A stretch of 64,000 nucleotides of DNA from the NCBI GenBank assembly GCA_948144175.1, contig CANXME010002087.1, positions 434,001 through 498,000 on the forward strand, given 5' to 3'. The first letter of the stretch is position 1. Every line of letters starts with the position of its first letter. The position numbers and the translations under genes were made by a program. The notes below the pieces were generated by a model. That model was not told the DNA's origin. It did not search any database and saw only the letters and a program-made list of their open reading frames with translations. Of this stretch, positions 59,301 to 64,000 are shown piece after piece. The DNA is from Closterium sp. NIES-65. Lineage: Eukaryota; Streptophyta; Zygnematophyceae; Desmidiales; Closteriaceae.

Positions 59301-62180
59301 GGTCCTGCCTATTCAGGTGTGTCCCACGTAGACGTAGTCGAGCCGGTCGAGGTTGCTGGTGACTCTGGTACTGCTGCGGGTGCTGAGCCTGGGGGTGCTG
59401 ACTCTGGGGGTACTGCGCGAGTTGGTGCTGAGCCTGGGGGTGCCGAGCCTGGGGGTGCTGCGACTTGGGGTGCTGAGCCTGGGCGTGCTGCATCTGGAGC
59501 TGTTGAGCCTGAGGGTGCTGCGTCTGGAGCTGCTGAGCCTGGGGGTGCTGAATCTGGAGCTGCTGAGCCTGGGGGTGCTGAGTCTGGAGCTGCTGAGCCT
59601 GGGGGTGCGGAGCCCGCGGCCGCTGGACCTGCTCGTGTGGCGTTTGGCGGTGCTGGGGCTGGTGGTTCTCCGGGTGCTTCGTCTCGGCGGGAGCCACTCT
59701 CTCCACAGGAGCTGCCCGAGTGGTTTGCCCGGCGCTGGAAGCGTTCTACTGGAGCTGGTGCTTCTTCGGGTGCTGAGGGTGCTGGTGCCGCCGGTCTCGG
59801 AGGTGCTAGTCCTGGGAGTGCTGGAGCTGCTGAGCCCGTGAGTGCGACTCGAGTCGGCGCTACTCAGGGTGTTGACGATGGTGCTGCCGCTGGGGGTGGT
59901 GGTGCTGTTCCTACTGTGTCTGGAGTCGCCGCGCGGCCTCGGCTGTACGTTGTTCCGCTCCTTCAGCAGGTTCTTGGACTTCCTCCTCCCTTAGAGTGTC
60001 CACCGCCTGTCCAGTCACAGTCACAGTTACCGCCGGCCTCCCCACTACCTGCTCCTTCTCCCTACACTGGTCCTACTGGAGGTCTTGCTGAGCGTCGTGA
60101 GCCTGCGTCTCGTCCTACGTCGCCGGTTCGTGCTGCTCGCGCTAGTGGTCGCGGTTCGCGTCAGCGTTCTCCTCCTGTCCCAGGCACACACCGGATGTCT
60201 CTACGTTCGTCCACTGCTCCTCTGCGTGCCCCTTTGCCTTCTCCTCCTGAGTCCTCTCTTCCTGTCCTTGCCGACCCGGAGTCGGACTCTCTTCGTGCTG
60301 CCAGTCCTACTCTCACGCGTCTCCTTGCTACTGTCGTCACTGACCCCTCTTTTGAGTCCACTGCTGCGTCTGCCCTTGTTACTGAGCTCGTCGACTTTGC
60401 TGCTCGCTGTCGTCTAGACTACGCTGCCAGTCTTGTTGCTGAGTCTGCGTCTGTCTGTCCTCCGTCCGTCGGGGGTGAGTGTGCTCTTGGCACGGACGTC
60501 CTTGAGGATAGGCAGGAGCAGTTCCAGTGTCTGGCTGCTGCTTCACCTCATCTCGCGTCCGTACTGCTTACCCCTGAGGGAGACCCGGATGCGCTTGACA
60601 TCCCGACTCCGCGCTCTTACGCGGAGGCCGTAGAGGGTCCTTACTCGTCTCAGTGGCAGGCAGCTATGGATGAAGAGATGGCTTCCTGGAAGTCCACAGG
60701 CACCTACGTTGACGCGGTTCCCCCTCCTGGGGCGAACATCGTCAGTGGCATGTGGATCTTCAGGATGAAGCGGCCGCCGGGCTCTCCACCTGTCTTCAAG
60801 GCGCGGTACGTGGCTCGTGGCTTCAGTCAGTGGCAGGGAGTTGACTACTTTCAGACCTTCTCTCCCACCCCGAAGATGACCACTCTTCGGGTGCTACTAC
60901 ACATAGCCGCTCACTGTGACTACGAGCTTCACTCCCTTGACTTCAGCACTACTTTCCTGCAGGGTAGCCTGCACGAGGAGATCTTGCTGCGCCGTCCACC
61001 TGGCTTCACTGAGACTTTCCCTCCTGGCACCCAGTGGAGCCTCCGACGGCGAGTCTACGGTCTCCGCCAGGCACCGCGCGAGTGGCACGACACACTGAGG
61101 ACTACGCTTGCGGCTCTTGGGTTTGCTCCCTCTACTGCTGACCCGTCGTTGTTTCTCCGCACCGACACCTCTCTGCCGCCGTTCTACATCCTCGTGTACG
61201 TCGACGACTTGGTCTTTGCCACAGCAGAGACTGCTGGACTCGCCCACATGAAGTCTGAACTGCAGAAGAGACACACGTGCAAAGACCTAGGTGAACTGCG
61301 CAGCTACCTTGGCTTGCAGATCACCCGGGACAGAGCACGCCGCACCATTACCTTGACTCAGTCACACATGGTGCAGCAGGTCCTTCAGCGCTTCGGCTTC
61401 ACGTACTCCTCGCCTCAGGCCACTCCTCTGTCTACTCGCCACTTGCTCTCAGCTCTGCCTTCAGATCAGTCCGTAGAGTCGAGTGGCCCGTACCCAGAGC
61501 TAGTTGGCTGCCTCATGTACCTAATGACCTGCACACGACCTGACCTTGCATACCCTCTTAGCATTCTTGCACGCTATGTTGCTCATGGGAGACACAGACC
61601 AGAGCACATGGCTGCAGCAAAGAGGGTGTTGCGCTACTTGTGCAGTACGTCGGGCATGGGGCTAGTGCTTGGAGGGCGGAGTCCAGTGGTCCTCACTAGG
61701 CACGCAGACGCTTCTTGGGCTGACGACCAGGCTACGCAGCGGTCGTCACAGGGTTACACCTTCAGTCTTGGTTCCGGCTCTGTTTCGTGGCGGGCTACTC
61801 GCTCGTCTTCTGTTCTCGGCTCCAATTGTGAGGCTGAGATCTACGCCGGGGCCATGGCTGCACAGGAGCTTCGCTGGCTCACCTACCTGCTGACTGACCT
61901 CGGAGAGCCGCCTCGTTCTCCTCCAGTGCTGTACGTAGACAACAAGGCCATGCTGGCCTTGTGTCGGGAGCAGCGCCTGGAGCACAGAACGAAGCACATT
62001 GCTCTCCGCTACTTTCTTGCTCGTGAGCTGCAGCAGCGTGGTCAGTTGCGACTTGCGTACGTGGCCTCTGAGGCCAACACTGCGGATGTTTTCACCAAGG
62101 CACTTTCGCCTTGTGATCATCAGCGCTTCTGCATTCAGCTGGGCCTTGTGCCTGTCTTGCCTCACTTGCTCACCTCTTGA
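56330..62180 (+). pseudogene. Gag-Pol polyprotein of copia C
   Basis: From ATG 56330. Gag (MATPSVLAFDAEGRAID...) contains a C homopolymer of 18 at about 56792-56809 that lengthens a Pro run. Polyglycine (57140-57330) ends in TGA 57332. Then QQLREWY, C/H-rich motif (CTYLLRSG...CGGAHPTQPC), protease LDSGASRSFF, HHRLGHPS, integrase (HMDVWGLAR, HSDGGGEF with Arg to Gly, PQQNGIAERRIG), TAG at 58658 and 59189, one frameshift near 59200-59250, repeat linker (59385-59625), PQELPEWFARRW, RT with YVDDLVF (about 61197) and RNase H to the stop at 62178-62180. Three stops and one frameshift only, so the family was recently active. Confidence 0.92.
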
Positions 62181-62392
62181 ATTTGTTTGTACTTTCACAT
62201 ATATACATATATACCTGCTCTTGCTTGTTTAGCCTTATATATATGTGTGTACTCCTGCATGTGAACTGGCCTTGTGGCCTTGACCTTGTGCTCTGACTGT
62301 GTGGTGACTTTGTGATCCACCCTGAGCTTTGCTTTGCCTTGCTTGACTGGTCTTGTGACCCCTTGTTCTCCTCCACTTTGCCTATGGGGGTG
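62181..62392 (+). promoter_or_regulatory. 3' noncoding region and PPT of copia C
   Basis: (TA)n-rich start, GGCC-TTGT-GGCC (about 62268-62279), GGTC-TTGT-GACC (about 62349-62360), PPT GGGGGTG before the LTR. Confidence 0.75.
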
Positions 62393-62513
62393 TGTCAAAT
62401 TATATTATTGTGTAGGCTATTGTGGGGTAGCCTATATGGGGTACACATTTTTAGGGCTACATATTTGTATCACTTCCATTCCTTAGTCATTCTTTCTCGT
62501 TCACATTTTCTCA
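62393..62513 (+). repeat. 3' LTR of copia C
   Basis: 121 bp, TG..CA, followed by AAAGC. Confidence 0.93.
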
Positions 62514-62518
62514 AAAGC

Positions 62519-63499
62519 TAGCTAGGCTGCTGGCCGACCTCCTGCGCAGCACGGTCGACCGCACTCTAGCGCAGCAGCGCTCGCACCGCTCCAGCGTAGT
62601 AGAGTAGCGGTTCGCCAACGTTGCAAGTCCACGGTGTGCCAGCGCTGCACCAAGTCGGCTGTACAGCGTTGCACTCGCAGGACAACGGTGCACCTGCTTC
62701 GCAGGTGCACGCAGCTGGTTGGCGCTCCACTCCTTGTCACGAGCACAGCGCAGACGCCTGGCAGACTCCACGCCAGCGACTGCGCCCACTAGCCACGTCG
62801 ACCTTGGGATACCACCCCCGAGGTCGGCCTCGCATACTCCACCCTGGCGACACTCGCACACGTCGCCAGGGTATTCCGCTCGACCGGGCAACCACACCTG
62901 ACCGACCAGCACAGTCCGTAGCCGGCCACACATGCCCGGCGTCCCCAGTCCGGCGTCCAGGCGCCCAGGACACCTTCCGAACCCCCAGGTCGGCGTCCAG
63001 ACGCCCAGGACGCCGACCAAGCCTCCAGAGCGGCGTCCCTCCTCCCAGGACGCCAACCAGATGCCCAGGTCGGTGTGTGTACCCCCAGGACACCCAGGTC
63101 GGCGTCCGGACCCCAGGACGCCATGCAGACGCCCCGGTAGTCGTGGCGACGCCCAGCTCGGCGTCCAGCTTCCCAAGACGTCGTCTAGGCGTCTGGGACA
63201 CCAACCAGGCGTCCAGGGCGGCGTCCTCCTGCTCGGCGCCCTACAGCCAGACGCCCTCTAGCTTGGCGTCCTTGCAGTGGCCCCCGTGCCCGTTGATGTA
63301 GGTCGGCTGCAACCCCCGCACATCCGACCACAAGGTTGGCTCCGCCCAAGCGAGGACGGGGCCTTACAACGCTCCCGTTGACACGGATGGGGTGCCGCAC
63401 ATGGCAGCGGAAAAAGAGGCTGGGGCATTTCAGGTGAAGGCTGGGAAGCTTCCCGCGAGGACCAAAGGGGGGAAGAAGAAGAAGAAGCAGTAGTACCTG
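62519..63499 (+). other. Copia B interior with minisatellite
   Basis: No supported gene. 62935-63250 is a degenerate tandem array built on GGCGTCCAGACGCCCAGGACG with units of about 20-45 bp, so frames here on both strands are repeat-encoded. A Lys-rich frame end (GGKKKKKQ then TAG) lies at about 63465-63493. Confidence 0.6.
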
Positions 63500-64000
63500 C
63501 GATTGTCCCTCTTGGTCGCCCACTGCGCCACTTAGCACCTGCCTTACCTCCACCTGATCTCCAGCCGGAGCGCGACCCTTGGGACACCATCGATTGGGGC
63601 AACGAACCATCCACTCCGCGACGCACTGTCTATGGACCTGCCCCTGAGTCGCGCGAACCGACTTTCGTCCTCGGCACGATCCCTGGGACCAACATCCCCT
63701 ATTCCATCATCCGCGACAAGGAATTCCTTGCCCTGATGCTGACGACTTCGAACGAAGAAGGCGAAGGAGATGGGGAAGCAGCGGCGGCACCTGCTCAAAC
63801 ACCTAAAGAGGATCCCGCAGAAGCACTCGCTCACTACATGCGCACCTCCGGATCGCGCTGACGACGCCATCTGGCACCAGCGCCTAGGTCACCCCTCACG
63901 CACAACTCTGAAGAACTGCATCGAAGCTGGTGTATTCGCGCATGGCGCACTTCTGCGCCTTGACGGCACCAAATTACGAGGCGAAACACACCCGCGCAAC
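63500..64000 (+). pseudogene. Pre-integrase region of copia B
   Basis: An open frame from about 63530 (PDLQPERDPWDTIDWG, then VLGTIPGTNIPYSIIRDKEF) ends in a TGA at about 63859. The adjacent frame immediately reads DDAIWHQRLGHPSRTTLKN, the pre-integrase zinc motif of copia Pol, and continues past the window edge. A frameshift separates the two. Integrase and RT would lie outside. Confidence 0.75.

Larger units (their letters stand above)
55227..62513 (+). mobile_element. Ty1/copia element C inserted in B
   Basis: 7.29-kb element with 121-bp LTRs (55227-55347 and 62393-62513) that differ at about six positions. The flanks AGAGC (55222-55226) and AAAGC (62514-62518) differ at one base, as expected for an older TSD. 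Leader, Gag-Pol, 3' noncoding region and PPT are all present. Confidence 0.92.
46990..64000 (+). mobile_element. Copia element B (second lineage), host of A and C
   Basis: A diverged Ty1/copia element whose gag/protease region is split by copia A at 47661 and whose later part is split by copia C at 55226. It runs past the window end at the pre-integrase domain (WHQRLGHPS). Frame and domain order are restored by removing A and C. The left border is approximate. Confidence 0.75.

Noticed and set aside
62621..63301. Long ORFs on both strands in the copia B interior
   Set aside because: Driven by the minisatellite. The Pro/Arg/Gly composition follows the repeat unit.

Overview
This is a eukaryotic nuclear window, GC-rich and strongly repeat-dominated. 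It holds one host gene, for the exocyst subunit EXO84. It also holds a dense stack of LTR retrotransposons, mostly nested in one another. Plant-type features include an EXO84 resembling land-plant EXO84, copia primer-binding sites close to the 3' end of plant initiator tRNA-Met, and Ty3 chromoviruses. Together with the very high GC, these suggest a streptophyte (charophyte, possibly zygnematophyte) alga. The lineage is an inference; no search was run.

Layout. 1-720: truncated minus-strand Ty1/copia element (J). 721-1807: minus-strand gag-like ORF of an unidentified, possibly tyrosine-recombinase (DIRS-like), retroelement (K). 2386-11081: EXO84 on the minus strand, nine exons that join in phase to 1447 codons. 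Its introns carry many decayed partial copies of the neighbouring exon ends. 11082-12136: gene-free upstream flank. 12137-25067: Ty3 chromovirus H (342-bp LTRs, TSD CTAGG), split by minus-strand copia G (14612-21972, TSD CTGTA), which itself carries a solo LTR (21511-21640, TSD TTCGG). About 25071-25652: possible MITE, hit by H. 26012-39422: older, decayed Ty3 chromovirus E, split by copia D (27954-35334, TSD AATCC) and by a small non-autonomous element F (36569-38099, TSD AACTC). E's 3' LTR is interrupted by copia I (39423 to about 46645), whose own 3' LTR is cut by a deletion. About 46980 to beyond 64000: a second copia lineage, B, split by copia A (47662-52882, TSD GGAGC, identical LTRs) and copia C (55227-62513, near-matching TSD).

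How the parts work together. The copia elements A, C, D, G, I and J belong to one family: short 121-131 bp LTRs, long GC-rich tandem-repeat leaders, a gag with a polyglycine tract and an unusual C/H-rich motif, then PR-INT-RT-RNase H. F and the solo LTR are relatives without coding capacity. A has lost gag and protease but keeps an open INT-RT-RH frame. H and E are chromodomain Ty3 elements.

Most interesting observations: (1) a canonical -1 frameshift heptamer with a stem 9 nt downstream at the gag/pol junction, conserved in H and in the diverged E; (2) a hairpin directly after the PBS in the copia elements, whose stem sequence changes while pairing is kept, followed by an invariant AGGGCCCACC; (3) widespread partial exon-end duplication inside EXO84 introns; (4) a recently inserted copia (A) lacking gag and protease; (5) three consecutive perfect inverted repeats in 108 bp of element K.
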